Of a stretch of DNA of 45,247 nucleotides, positions 34,022 to 42,000 are shown in pieces. Source of the DNA: Planctomycetaceae bacterium (GTDB lineage: Bacteria; Planctomycetota; Planctomycetia; Pirellulales; Pirellulaceae); NCBI GenBank assembly GCA_002862205.1, contig PKCN01000078.1, forward strand, positions 1 through 45,247, in the 5' to 3' direction. A program made the translations under genes and the position numbers. Position 1 is the first letter of the stretch; each line of letters begins with the position of its first letter. The notes below the pieces were generated by a model. It searched no databases, was not told the origin of the DNA, and worked only from the letters and a program-made list of their open reading frames with translations.

Positions 34022-35416
34022 ATGATCCATGATGATGCCGGTCATTGGTCAATCGAACCCTACATCCCTCTGAAGGCTGGGACACTCGCGGAATATCTGC
34101 TGGGGCGCGGTGAACTGCCAGAAAATCGATGTGCTGAATTCCGGCAACGTTGCGAAGCGATCGACAGATTACACCACGAACGTACTGGAGCGTACCACCG
34201 GCAATTCACCGCTCTCTATGCGTCTGTTGACCCGGACAGCGACTGCAAGCCGCTGTGCACCGACTTGAGAGACGAATCCAGACATGTTCCTTCAGACATT
34301 GCAATGGAGACCCCAACGAAGCAGACGTTGCCAGCTCAATCAACCACCGACAAGTCGGGACAGCATCAATGCTTGCCTGAAGAAAAATCGCTCGATCTAA
34401 ATGGGCTCGATCAAAATGCGATCTCGCAAAATGCGTCCGGCAGAACCGAGTCTGGCAATGCTCAACACGATCAAGCTGGAACGGATGATGCTGCAGGTCG
34501 AGAGCAACAAGAAGACTCCGCGCAGGAGCAAATGCGGCAGGTAATCAATTTGTTCGATCTGATCATGGATGATGCAGGCTATAAGCAAATTGGACAGGAA
34601 GATATCGAAAAATGTGTTGGCATTGCCAGTCAGTGGGGTGTGCCTTTGCATGTCGACCTCGATCTGTTCGAGCAACTCGTGGTTTACGCGCGAGGCGATA
34701 TCATGGGGACTCGATTTCGACGCCGACTTCGAAAACTGTATCGCATGGAAGCGTTCGAGATCCCAGTCTATCAACGCATGACCGTTGCCTTTCAATTGAA
34801 GTCCGATTTGCAGGGAGAGGAGACTCTGAATACGAACAAGATGCATTTGCGGATGTTTAAAAATATTCCCAAAGAGGATGTGGATACGCTGCTACCCGGT
34901 GCTCAGGTGCGAATTTCAGGATTGGACCATGTGAAGATCATTGTTCCCAGTTTGGGAGGATTCCTCATGTCGATTCGGAAAATAGCGCAGTATGCGATTC
35001 TGTTTGCAGTGATCGCACTGCATTGGTCGTTGATTCTTGTCGGGTTGCTGATTGGATATGTGGTAAAGAGTACGCTCGGATACTTTGAGGCCAAGAAGAA
35101 GCGGGAACTGAAGCTGACAAGGAATCTCTACTTTCAAAAACTGGATGCCAATGCCGGCGTGGGACACCGTATCATTCAGCAGGCCCATCGACAGCGGACA
35201 TGTGAATTGATTGTCGCTTGTTATGCCTTGCAGAGCTCAGAGGAAGCGCTCAGCCCTCGCCGCTTGCGTCGGCGATGTGAACGGATTTTACGGGAAGCGG
35301 TAGATGTTGAAATCGACTTTCAGATTGACCGCGTCTTGAGTTCCCTGAAACAGATGAATGCCGCGGTTAGCGATGGAAAACGATGGCGATTGACATCGCT
35401 GGAATCCCTGTCCTGA
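34022..35416 (+). CDS. DUF3754 (TMEM143-like) membrane protein
   Basis: 464 residues from the ATG at 34022. The N-terminal DDAGHWSIEPYIPLKAGTLA and a charged, Gln-rich linker (about 80-180) precede the DUF3754 core: FDLIMDDAGYKQIGQEDIEK, MFKNIPKEDVDTLLPGAQVR, LDHVKIIVPSLGGFL, two close membrane helices (AQYAILFAVIALHWSLILVG LLIGYVVKSTLGYF) and the signature LYFQKLDANAGVGHRIIQQA with a winged-helix-like end. The same family occurs in mitochondria as TMEM143; its biochemical role is unknown. An ATG at 33941 is in frame and would make the start codons of this gene and the HAD gene overlap in CATG, but the added residues look unstructured. Confidence 0.88.
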   Translation: MIHDDAGHWSIEPYIPLKAGTLAEYLLGRGELPENRCAEFRQRCEAIDRLHHERTGAYHRQFTALYASVDPDSDCKPLCTDLRDESRHVPSDIAMETPTKQTLPAQSTTDKSGQHQCLPEEKSLDLNGLDQNAISQNASGRTESGNAQHDQAGTDDAAGREQQEDSAQEQMRQVINLFDLIMDDAGYKQIGQEDIEKCVGIASQWGVPLHVDLDLFEQLVVYARGDIMGTRFRRRLRKLYRMEAFEIPVYQRMTVAFQLKSDLQGEETLNTNKMHLRMFKNIPKEDVDTLLPGAQVRISGLDHVKIIVPSLGGFLMSIRKIAQYAILFAVIALHWSLILVGLLIGYVVKSTLGYFEAKKKRELKLTRNLYFQKLDANAGVGHRIIQQAHRQRTCELIVACYALQSSEEALSPRRLRRRCERILREAVDVEIDFQIDRVLSSLKQMNAAVSDGKRWRLTSLESLS

Positions 35417-35425
35417 TCCGCTCAC

Positions 35426-35463
35426 CCTGCTTCGACACTGGCCTGCTTCGACATTGGCCTGCT
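35426..35463. repeat. 16-bp tandem repeat (CCTGCTTCGACAYTGG), 2.4 copies
   Basis: Copies start at 35426 and 35442 with a partial third at 35458. It lies ten bases past the stop of the DUF3754 gene, between convergent genes. Confidence 0.8.
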
Positions 35464-35529
35464 GGTGGTTGCTTGAACTGTACCGGCAAGGCTGAGTGGG
35501 GAAGGCACACATCGTTGGTTCGCGATGTT

Positions 35530-36327
35530 CTACTCGCGGACTGTTTCGTCCACATGAGGCAAATCGTCAAGCGTCTCTAGTCCAAACAGAACCAGGAACC
35601 GCTCAGTGGGGTGATAGTGCGGGATCGCTCGGCCACCTCCGGGTGGCTTGATGCGTTCGAGTCTTAGCAACTGTCGACGGACAAGCTGGTTCAGCAAGGG
35701 GCCACTCTCGCGTCCTCGCTGGTCTTGCACTTTTTGAGCCGTGATCCCAGGTTGATAGGCAACCAGCGACAGCACCTCAATCGCAGTTTGACTGAGTCGA
35801 GTCTCGCGTACCTTGCCCAGAAATGAACGCCGGACTGCCTCAACCTCGGGTGCGATCGACATCCGGTAGCCTTGTTCATCACGCACGATTCGAAGACCTT
35901 GCTCGGCTTCCTGATAGGATTCATTGAGTTGATCGATCAGCACAACAACCTCCTCCGGTGAAACATCCCGCATCAGAGACGCAAGGCGTTGTTCTGTGAA
36001 TCGTTTGTTTTCCGGGTGACCAACGAACAGGGCTGCTTCGACAATTGCCTCAGGTGTGACAAGGTCCTCCTGGTCATTTGCATCTTCCTGTTCTTCATCT
36101 ACTTCAGGAGACTCATCATGCAATTGCTCTTTTGCGGGTTGGGCGAAAGCCTCGGGATCATGTTCCGCTGCGACACGGGCATAGGCTGCCCCAAGATCTT
36201 CCATGGAAAGACCATCAAGATCGTCCATCGATTCCAGGGAAGCCTCGTCCGGATCTGCCGTTTCTGAATGGTCGGCGGATTGGCGAGAGTGATTGTCGTC
36301 CATTTCGGCATCTTGATCCGGTTCCAT
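35530..36327 (-). CDS. scpB: segregation and condensation protein B
   Basis: 265 residues. The first 95 are an acidic, low-complexity extension (SMDDLDGLSMEDLGAAYARV). The core is ScpB: TPEAIVEAALFVGHPENKRF at the first winged helix, then LRIVRDEQGYRMSI, RLSQTAIEVLSLVAYQPGIT and the second winged helix QKVQDQRGRESGPLLNQLVR, with YHPTERFLVLFGLETLDDLP at the end, all typical. ScpB dimers bind ScpA, the kleisin bridging SMC in chromosome condensation. No scpA or smc is in the window. The acidic N-terminal extension is longer than in model ScpB (about 190-200 residues). Confidence 0.94.
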   Translation of the reverse strand: MEPDQDAEMDDNHSRQSADHSETADPDEASLESMDDLDGLSMEDLGAAYARVAAEHDPEAFAQPAKEQLHDESPEVDEEQEDANDQEDLVTPEAIVEAALFVGHPENKRFTEQRLASLMRDVSPEEVVVLIDQLNESYQEAEQGLRIVRDEQGYRMSIAPEVEAVRRSFLGKVRETRLSQTAIEVLSLVAYQPGITAQKVQDQRGRESGPLLNQLVRRQLLRLERIKPPGGGRAIPHYHPTERFLVLFGLETLDDLPHVDETVRE

Positions 36328-36360
36328 GACGGCCTGATTGATGGTCGGCTGATTGGCGTG

Positions 36361-37095
36361 TTACACCCATTCCTGAATGGTGGGTTTGATGACGACTTCC
36401 GGTACATTCGCGCGTGGCGGCAAGGCGCAGATTGTCACGACTACCGAAGCTATATCTTCGGGCTGCAAAATGGCATCCTTGTGTTCCTGCGAAACCGGCG
36501 TTGGGCGGTTGTCGAGGATCGGAGTATTGACTTCCCCAGGATACACATTCGTGATCCGTACACCTTCTTCACGGATCTCATTCGACACTGCGGTGCCGAG
36601 TGCCGTCATGGCAAACTTGCTCGCGCAGTAGACGACACCGCCCAAAGTGATCGCTCGTTTTCCAGCTACCGATGAAATGTTGACCACAAGACCATCTTTG
36701 CGCTGCCGCATCGATGGCAAGACTTCATACATGCAACGGTACGCGCCACTCGCATTGATCGACAACACACGCTCCCAATCCTCGGGCGACATCTCTGCCA
36801 TGGTCCGTTTTTGGATGTTGATGCCGGCACTGTTGATCAAAATGTCTACTTCGCCAACGTTTTCACGGATGTCTGCAAAGAATGATTTCACGCTGTCCGT
36901 TTCAGCTACATCGATCGTTTGGACGCGAATCGGATGCTCACTTGTCACTTGCTCTGACAAAGTTTGGAGCGGTTCAACACGGCGACCGCCAACGGTCACC
37001 TTGCAGCCAGCCTCAGCAAGACCCTTGGCGATTCCTGCCCCAATGCCTGTTCCACCACCTGTAATGGCGACGACTTTACCTGCTAACTGATTCAC
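36361..37095 (-). CDS. SDR-family NAD(P)-dependent oxidoreductase
   Basis: 244 residues from the GTG at 37095 (GAGGATG lies upstream). Cofactor motif TGGGTGIG (12-19), NSAG motif in ILINSAGIN (Asn89 region), catalytic Asn114, Ser142 in NISSVAG, Tyr156 and Lys160 in YCASK. The C-terminal part has VYPGEVNTPI. This is a classical short-chain dehydrogenase of the YdfG/serine-3-dehydrogenase type acting on a small hydroxy compound or 3-oxoacyl group; substrate unknown. The GTG start replaces a frame-open ATG at 37161 that would add an unlikely segment. It is 33 bases upstream of scpB on the same strand, probably one transcript. Confidence 0.92.
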   Translation of the reverse strand: MNQLAGKVVAITGGGTGIGAGIAKGLAEAGCKVTVGGRRVEPLQTLSEQVTSEHPIRVQTIDVAETDSVKSFFADIRENVGEVDILINSAGINIQKRTMAEMSPEDWERVLSINASGAYRCMYEVLPSMRQRKDGLVVNISSVAGKRAITLGGVVYCASKFAMTALGTAVSNEIREEGVRITNVYPGEVNTPILDNRPTPVSQEHKDAILQPEDIASVVVTICALPPRANVPEVVIKPTIQEWV

Positions 37096-37258
37096 CCTGA
37101 AACATCCTCTCAATGTGTACTCTGCACAAAGAACAGGAGTGTAGCAGAGTCCCCCTGCCACAACACGACCACAATGGCACTAGCGAGGCATCTCAAGGCC
37201 ACTGCTGAGTCGCGAGCTGGTGTGAGATGATCGGGGTTTGGACAAATGCCGTGGTGAG

Positions 37259-37822
37259 TTACTGAGGGTGGCTGCGGAACTGTCTCGTTGCTTTGAGATG
37301 TTGCCTCAGCTCTGCTCGGCATTGGCTGGCGAAATTCGCGACGTCTTCGGTGCGGTAGGACGGATAAGTCCAGCGGTGGTGCTGCCACGCTTTGCCGACG
37401 TAAGTCAGAGTGACCTCCGCAAACATGCCATCACGAAGGTACAGGCGATGGTCTCGATCCTTGGTCGTCGCAAGCACCAGCTTCGCTTGCGTCATGTAAC
37501 CTGGATCGAGGTTCAGTGGGCGTTCCTCGTCGTGCTGCGACGATTCCGTGTACTCCTGCTCCCATTGATTGGTCTGGGTTTTCCAGTCCGCCAGCCCCCC
37601 AGGGTCCGTAAAACCGGTGACAGCGATCAATGATTTTTGCAGATCAGAGCCCATGGAGGCTGTGTAAAAACCGCCCGCCTGGAAGGGGATTTCAGCCGAA
37701 CAAACCGTCGCTTCGCCCCATCGTTGGGCCAAACGACTCACGGCCCACTGCCGTGCGACATCGTGTCGGGTGATCACAGCACAAAAACGCACCACGGGTT
37801 CGACAAATCGAATGGCAGACAT
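37259..37822 (-). CDS. DUF4416 family protein
   Basis: 187 residues from the ATG at 37822, which has the strongest ribosome site in the window (GAGGAGGT, seven to eight bases upstream). The blocks RFCAVITRHDVARQWAVSRL, FYTASMGSDLQKSLIAVTGF, RPLNLDPGYMTQAKLVLATT and HRLYLRDGMFAEVTLTY are those of DUF4416, a cytoplasmic family found in planctomycetes, deltaproteobacteria and other anaerobes. A function is not known; the conserved charged and aromatic residues suggest nucleotide or small-molecule binding. It is divergent from the class I aminotransferase. Confidence 0.88.
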   Translation of the reverse strand: MSAIRFVEPVVRFCAVITRHDVARQWAVSRLAQRWGEATVCSAEIPFQAGGFYTASMGSDLQKSLIAVTGFTDPGGLADWKTQTNQWEQEYTESSQHDEERPLNLDPGYMTQAKLVLATTKDRDHRLYLRDGMFAEVTLTYVGKAWQHHRWTYPSYRTEDVANFASQCRAELRQHLKATRQFRSHPQ

Positions 37823-38020
37823 GGGTGTGACCTCCTCTTCGAAGCACTCGGGGCTTGGTAGACTCAAAGCTTGGTAAACTGATGGAAGTTAAAATGCAGT
37901 TGTAGATGATAACCACCACGATGGTGTTTCGTCTGGTCCCCCAATGGGTTTCGTCTTGGCACCAACCCAGCTGACGCGACAGCAATCACGTGACGTAGCT
38001 CGGCAGGATGGCCGTAATCC

Positions 38021-38091
38021 CCTGTCTCTTTCTGTATCCCTGTCTCTTTCTGTATCCCTGTCTCTTTCTGTATCCCTGTCTCTTTCTGTAC
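38021..38091. repeat. 18-bp tandem array (CCTGTCTCTTTCTGTATC), 4 copies
   Basis: Copies start at 38021, 38039, 38057 and 38075. The array ends only 19 bases before the ATG of the class I aminotransferase and takes up the place where its ribosome site and much of the leader should be. Confidence 0.92.
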
Positions 38092-38110
38092 ATGAATTCT
38101 GGTATTCCCC

Positions 38111-39220
38111 ATGCATCCCTGGATTTCTGACCGCGCTGATTCGTTTGACAGCAGTGGAATACGTCGAGTTTTTGATCTGGCGGCAAAGCTGAAGGATCCG
38201 ATCAATCTGTCGATTGGCCAGCCTGATTTTGATGTCCCTGATGAAGTCAAGAAAGCTGCAATTGAGGCGATTGAGGCGGGGAAGAATGCTTACTCGCCCA
38301 CGCAGGGCATTGGTCCGCTACGCGAAAGCCTGCAAACAAAAGTTGCTCAGCAGTACCCGCAGCACGATGATCGGGATGTGTTTGTCAGCAGTGGAACCAG
38401 TGGTGGTTTGATGCTTTCGATGCTTTCGATGATCAATCCAGGTGACGAGGTGATTTATCTGGATCCGTTCTTTGTCATGTATCCCGCGTTGGTGCAAATG
38501 TGCGGTGGGATTCCGGTACCCGTCGATTCCTACCCGGATTTTCGACTTGATCCCGCGAAAATTGAGGCGGCTGTCACATCACGTACGAAAATGATCCTGC
38601 TCAATAGTCCCGCCAATCCCACGGGGGTGACCGCGTCAGCCGCAGAATTAAAACAGGTGGCTGAACTGGCAGCCGAGAAAAATATTGCTTTGGTGTCGGA
38701 CGAAATTTACAGCAACTTCCACTATGACGAAGAATTCATTTCGCCCGCGACCTACAACCCGCAGACGATCGTGATCGATGGATTCAGTAAAAGTCATGCA
38801 ATGACGGGCTGGAGAGTGGGGTATGTGCATGGGCCCGCAGAGGTCATGGCTGCTATGCTCAAACTGCAACAATACTCGTTTGTGTGCGCGCCGCAGCCTG
38901 CTCAGTGGGGCGCCATTCGGGCCATGGAAACCAGTCTTGATGGCTATCTCACCGATTACCGTCGCAAACGTGATTTGGTCGTGGAGGGGCTCAGTGATTG
39001 CTACGAATTGGCAAAGCCAGGAGGGGCTTTTTACGTCTTTCCCAAAGCCCCCATCGCCAGCGGCGCAGCCTTTGTCGAAGAAGCCATCTCACGTGGATTG
39101 CTGATCATTCCTGGCAATATCTTCAGCCACCGGGATTCGCACTTTCGAATTAGTTTTGCAGCACCCGATGACACCTTGCTGCGAGGAATCGAACTTTTGA
39201 GAAAATTGGCCAAAAGATAG
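38111..39220 (+). CDS. class I/II PLP-dependent aminotransferase
   Basis: 369 residues of the aspartate/aromatic aminotransferase fold. Visible sites: INLSIGQPDFDVP near the N-terminus, YSPTQGIGPLRESL, SSGTSGG binding the PLP phosphate, Asn167 in NSPANPTG, Asp197 in VSDEIYSNF, Lys227 forming the Schiff base in GFSKSHAMTGWRVGY, and Arg in HFRISFA that binds the substrate carboxylate. Best fit is the AspC/AlaT-like 1-alpha subgroup. It likely transfers amino groups from aspartate, alanine or aromatic amino acids to 2-oxoglutarate. No Shine-Dalgarno is visible before the ATG; an 18-bp array fills this region, so translation may be leader-independent. Confidence 0.93.
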   Translation: MHPWISDRADSFDSSGIRRVFDLAAKLKDPINLSIGQPDFDVPDEVKKAAIEAIEAGKNAYSPTQGIGPLRESLQTKVAQQYPQHDDRDVFVSSGTSGGLMLSMLSMINPGDEVIYLDPFFVMYPALVQMCGGIPVPVDSYPDFRLDPAKIEAAVTSRTKMILLNSPANPTGVTASAAELKQVAELAAEKNIALVSDEIYSNFHYDEEFISPATYNPQTIVIDGFSKSHAMTGWRVGYVHGPAEVMAAMLKLQQYSFVCAPQPAQWGAIRAMETSLDGYLTDYRRKRDLVVEGLSDCYELAKPGGAFYVFPKAPIASGAAFVEEAISRGLLIIPGNIFSHRDSHFRISFAAPDDTLLRGIELLRKLAKR

Positions 39221-39442
39221 CCAACTGGTGCATCTCTGACCCCGGTAGCGATTCCATCAGACCTTCAGATCGACTGCCAGGGGACACCCACTTGCCGCAT
39301 CGCCAATTACCGTTTGATAAGATTTTGACGCAGTTGAAACTCGGTTCGTGACGAGCCGGTGTCGAGTTGTTGGCTTCGACGCGATAAACTGCGGCATTAT
39401 CAATCACTTCCTCCCCAAGCGACACCGAAACCAGAGTCGAAC

Positions 39443-40081
39443 ATGGCTACCGTCCGATTGCTTCTGCTCACGATGTTAATGACCCTTCTCACGCAGGTGA
39501 CCCGCTTGCCGGCAGGGAAATATAACTCCACCCTAAGCCCCGGCGATTCTGCTCCGGCATGGAAGGATCTGCCCGGAGTTGATGGAGAAAAACATTCACT
39601 CTCGGACTTTGAATCCTCCAAAGCCATTGTGGTCGTGTTTACCTGCAACAGTTGTCCTTACGCTGTTGATGTCGAAGATCGCCTGCTGGCCTTGCATAAA
39701 AAGTACAGCCAAAAAGGTGTGGCCCTGGTTGCCATCAATGTCAACAAAGTCGAGGCTGACCTGTTGCCTGGCATGAAAAAGAGATCGCGGGACAAGGCAT
39801 TTCAGTTTCCTTATCTCTTTGATGAAACCCAGAAAATCGCCAAGGACTTTGGTGCAAAACGTACCCCGGAATTCTTTGTGCTCGATCAGGACAGAAAGGT
39901 GGTTTACATGGGAGCGGTGGACGATAGTCCCGAGGGAAAAAAAATCACAAAGCGGTACGTGGAAGCCGCCTTGGAGGCCACGCTTGAGGGCAACAAGGTG
40001 GAGATTGCTGAAACGATACCGGTAGGATGCGCCGTACGTTTTGAACGTGCGCGGCGCAGCAGACGAGTTCGAAAGAAATGA
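39443..40081 (+). CDS. exported thioredoxin-like redoxin (AhpC/TSA type)
   Basis: 212 residues from the ATG at 39443, with a signal peptide (VRLLLLTMLMTLLTQV). The redoxin domain begins PGDSAPAWKDLPGVDGEKHS and has the active site FTCNSCPYA with Cys68 and Cys71 (CxxC). Typical later blocks are GVALVAINVNKVEAD, FPYLFDETQKIAKDFGAKRT PEFFVLDQDRKVVYMGAVDD. The T-P cis-proline loop RTPEFFVLD is present. Such proteins act as periplasmic thiol-disulfide reductases or thiol peroxidases. The C-terminus is short and strongly basic. A longer start at 39359 is open but lacks a signal peptide. Confidence 0.9.
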   Translation: MATVRLLLLTMLMTLLTQVTRLPAGKYNSTLSPGDSAPAWKDLPGVDGEKHSLSDFESSKAIVVVFTCNSCPYAVDVEDRLLALHKKYSQKGVALVAINVNKVEADLLPGMKKRSRDKAFQFPYLFDETQKIAKDFGAKRTPEFFVLDQDRKVVYMGAVDDSPEGKKITKRYVEAALEATLEGNKVEIAETIPVGCAVRFERARRSRRVRKK

Positions 40082-40213
40082 GCAGGTGTGCAGAGTCAAC
40101 GCGAATGCTTACCGCGCTCACTGTCTTAGCATTGAAAACAGCTGCATTGAAAAAATACAGCGCAGGAGCAGTGGTTGAGCCAGGGCTTGTACGATCGCGT
40201 TTCGGCGTAGCCG

Positions 40214-40705
40214 TTATTCTTCGAACATGCCGTCAAAGATTCCTTCGCCCATGAGGGTCTGAAGGATCACCGGGCAGCCCTCTTCCAGCATGTCCAGGAC
40301 CTGATCAAAGCCGTCTTCCTCACCATAGTAGGGATCGGGCACATCGGTCGGCCAGTTCTCATCAAGATAGTCGCTGAACATCCGGATGTGAGGCATCAAG
40401 CCGCCCGCGGTTTCAAGCAGGATTGCATGGTTCTCGGTATCCATGGCCAGTACCAGATCAAAGCGTGCCGGGTCGAGGTCTTGCGGCGTGATCTTGCGAG
40501 CACGGCCGTTGAGTTCGTAACCACGCGCTTCCGCAGCCGCCAGCATCCGGGCATCAGCACCTTCGCCAACATGGTAACCATGCGTTCCCGCTGATTGGAT
40601 TTCCACATCGACACGGAATTCTTCCGCAAATCTTTGCATCACAGCTTCACCTGCCGGTGAACGGCAGATATTGCCCATGCAGACAAATAGGATTTTTTTG
40701 GTCAT
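40214..40705 (-). CDS. low-molecular-weight protein tyrosine phosphatase
   Basis: 163 residues. P-loop VCMGNICRSP near the start, with nucleophile Cys9 and Arg15 (C-x5-R-S), and the catalytic acid Asp124 in DPYYGEEDGF. Segments FAEEFRVDVEIQSAGTHGYH and RFDLVLAMDTENH are characteristic. Such enzymes remove phosphate from tyrosine residues, for example of BY-kinases controlling exopolysaccharide export, or may act as arsenate reductases; no kinase or arsenic gene is near. ATG 40705 is the only sensible start. It is convergent with the redoxin gene. Confidence 0.93.
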   Translation of the reverse strand: MTKKILFVCMGNICRSPAGEAVMQRFAEEFRVDVEIQSAGTHGYHVGEGADARMLAAAEARGYELNGRARKITPQDLDPARFDLVLAMDTENHAILLETAGGLMPHIRMFSDYLDENWPTDVPDPYYGEEDGFDQVLDMLEEGCPVILQTLMGEGIFDGMFEE

Positions 40706-41544
40706 GGCAGCGTTCCTTCACTTTCACTCGAAGCTGGCGGAGATTCAACGAACATGGATCCCGTCGCGTGAGCTTGATTCGGTGCAAACACGCTCGGTGG
40801 TTACTCCGGTCCACACGTGTTTGCCCTGTGGACCGACCGTTAAGGTAAGCGATTTGGGGCCGTTCGTCACCGAGGTCCCTGCAACGGATTGGGGCGATCA
40901 AGCATTTTCAGCCGAGGTTGAAATGTCTCGGGCATGCGGCATGCGGATCTGAGAACGCTGCCAGTGGTGTTTTCGCTGCAATTTGAGGATTGAGGGCGGT
41001 TAAGCGGCAGCGAGGCGAGGTCTTGCCGATCAACGCTGTTCAGGTCGCACAGGCCGGCATTGCCTGAGCTGATACGGCTTGTTGGGAGGTTCCCTGTGCA
41101 GCCCAGTCGAGGCTGCGGATTGACGCCAAGTAGGGCCCCAACGCGAACCTGGAAGCCATGGTGCGGTTCCTGATGGGTGAGAGGGGTGTTGGTGGGTGAG
41201 AAGGAGAGGGGTGAGAAGGAGAGGGGTGAGAAGGAGAGGGGTGAGAAGGAGAGGGGTGAAGGGCAGCGCCAGAATTCTGATTCTTTGCTCATGGCTTGTT
41301 GGGCCTGATTATGTCAGAAATCGCCAATTTGGGGGTGGATTGCTCGCCATCAGTGGCGGCCGGAGCCCGGATTTGGTGCTTGATTCAAGGCAAAACACGC
41401 TGGAAAGCCACCCATCTAGCTCTGGAAGGCTAGTACCGGATAACCCCCTACAGGCAAAACAGGTTGCTTTGCAGGCAGATAAGGGTTAATATCTCCCCAT
41501 CTCGGAAGTCAGTTGCTTATCAAATGACGAACGGAGTTCTTTTC
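40706..41544. other. long intergenic region with one tandem array
   Basis: Over 800 bases without a supported gene. Frames of up to 141 codons are present, but those are low-complexity readings of the 15-bp array or shadows of the phosphatase gene. The CGGAG ribosome site of the zinc-ribbon gene sits at its right edge. Confidence 0.5.
41196..41259. repeat. 15-bp tandem array (GTGAGAAGGAGAGGG), 4.3 copies
   Basis: Copies start at 41196, 41211, 41226 and 41241, with a partial fifth at 41256. It is purine-rich on the plus strand. Confidence 0.92.
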
Positions 41545-41781
41545 ATGTCAGTGCGTTTCACTCAATCTTGTCCGACTTGCGGCCGTCGAATTCAGGTCCG
41601 CGCCTCGCTCATGGGCTGCGATGTTCGTTGTCAGCATTGCGACGCCGTTTTCGTAGCTCAGGAAGATGCTAGGCATTCTCCTATACAGTCCCGCACCACT
41701 GAGGATCTTAATTCTGATCCCTTGATGAACCGTGTCGAGCAGGCCTTGAGCCGCGCCGAGGAATCCGTGGTCGTCAGTTGA
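41545..41781 (+). CDS. small zinc-ribbon protein
   Basis: 78 residues from the ATG at 41545, preceded by GGAG eight bases upstream. Two pairs of cysteines make a zinc ribbon: CPTCGRRIQVRASLMGCDVR followed by CQHCDAVF. The pattern CPxCG...C.VRCxxC is that of small planctomycete/MJ0042-type zinc-finger proteins. The C-terminal half is acidic and helical (LMNRVEQALSRAEESVV). No membrane segment follows, unlike many longer members. It could bind nucleic acid or a partner protein; role unknown. A start at 41524 would add seven residues. Confidence 0.8.
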   Translation: MSVRFTQSCPTCGRRIQVRASLMGCDVRCQHCDAVFVAQEDARHSPIQSRTTEDLNSDPLMNRVEQALSRAEESVVVS

Positions 41782-41847
41782 GGCGGAGCTTCGTGAGCCG
41801 TCGCCTGGCTGACTGAACGCTGGTAGCTCATCGCATGGCAATTCCTC

Positions 41848-41877
41848 GGTTGCCGGTCGCTGGGTTGCCGGTCGCTG
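41848..41877. repeat. 15-bp direct repeat (GGTTGCCGGTCGCTG), 2 copies
   Basis: Two perfect adjacent copies 66 bases past the zinc-ribbon stop. Confidence 0.8.
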
Positions 41878-41901
41878 CCTGAGGGTCGCGGTTTCATAAG
41901 C

Positions 41902-41941
41902 CATGAACGATGGGTCATGAACGATGGGTCATGAACGATGG
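41902..41941. repeat. 14-bp tandem repeat (CATGAACGATGGGT), 2.9 copies
   Basis: Copies start at 41902, 41916 and 41930, 60 bases before the OleA-like gene end. Two unrelated arrays thus share one 220-base convergent spacer. Confidence 0.85.
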
Positions 41942-42000
41942 ACCGGGGGCGTTCAGGTGGTCGGAACCTATTGAGGCGCGCCGGGGTGGAGCACAACCGT

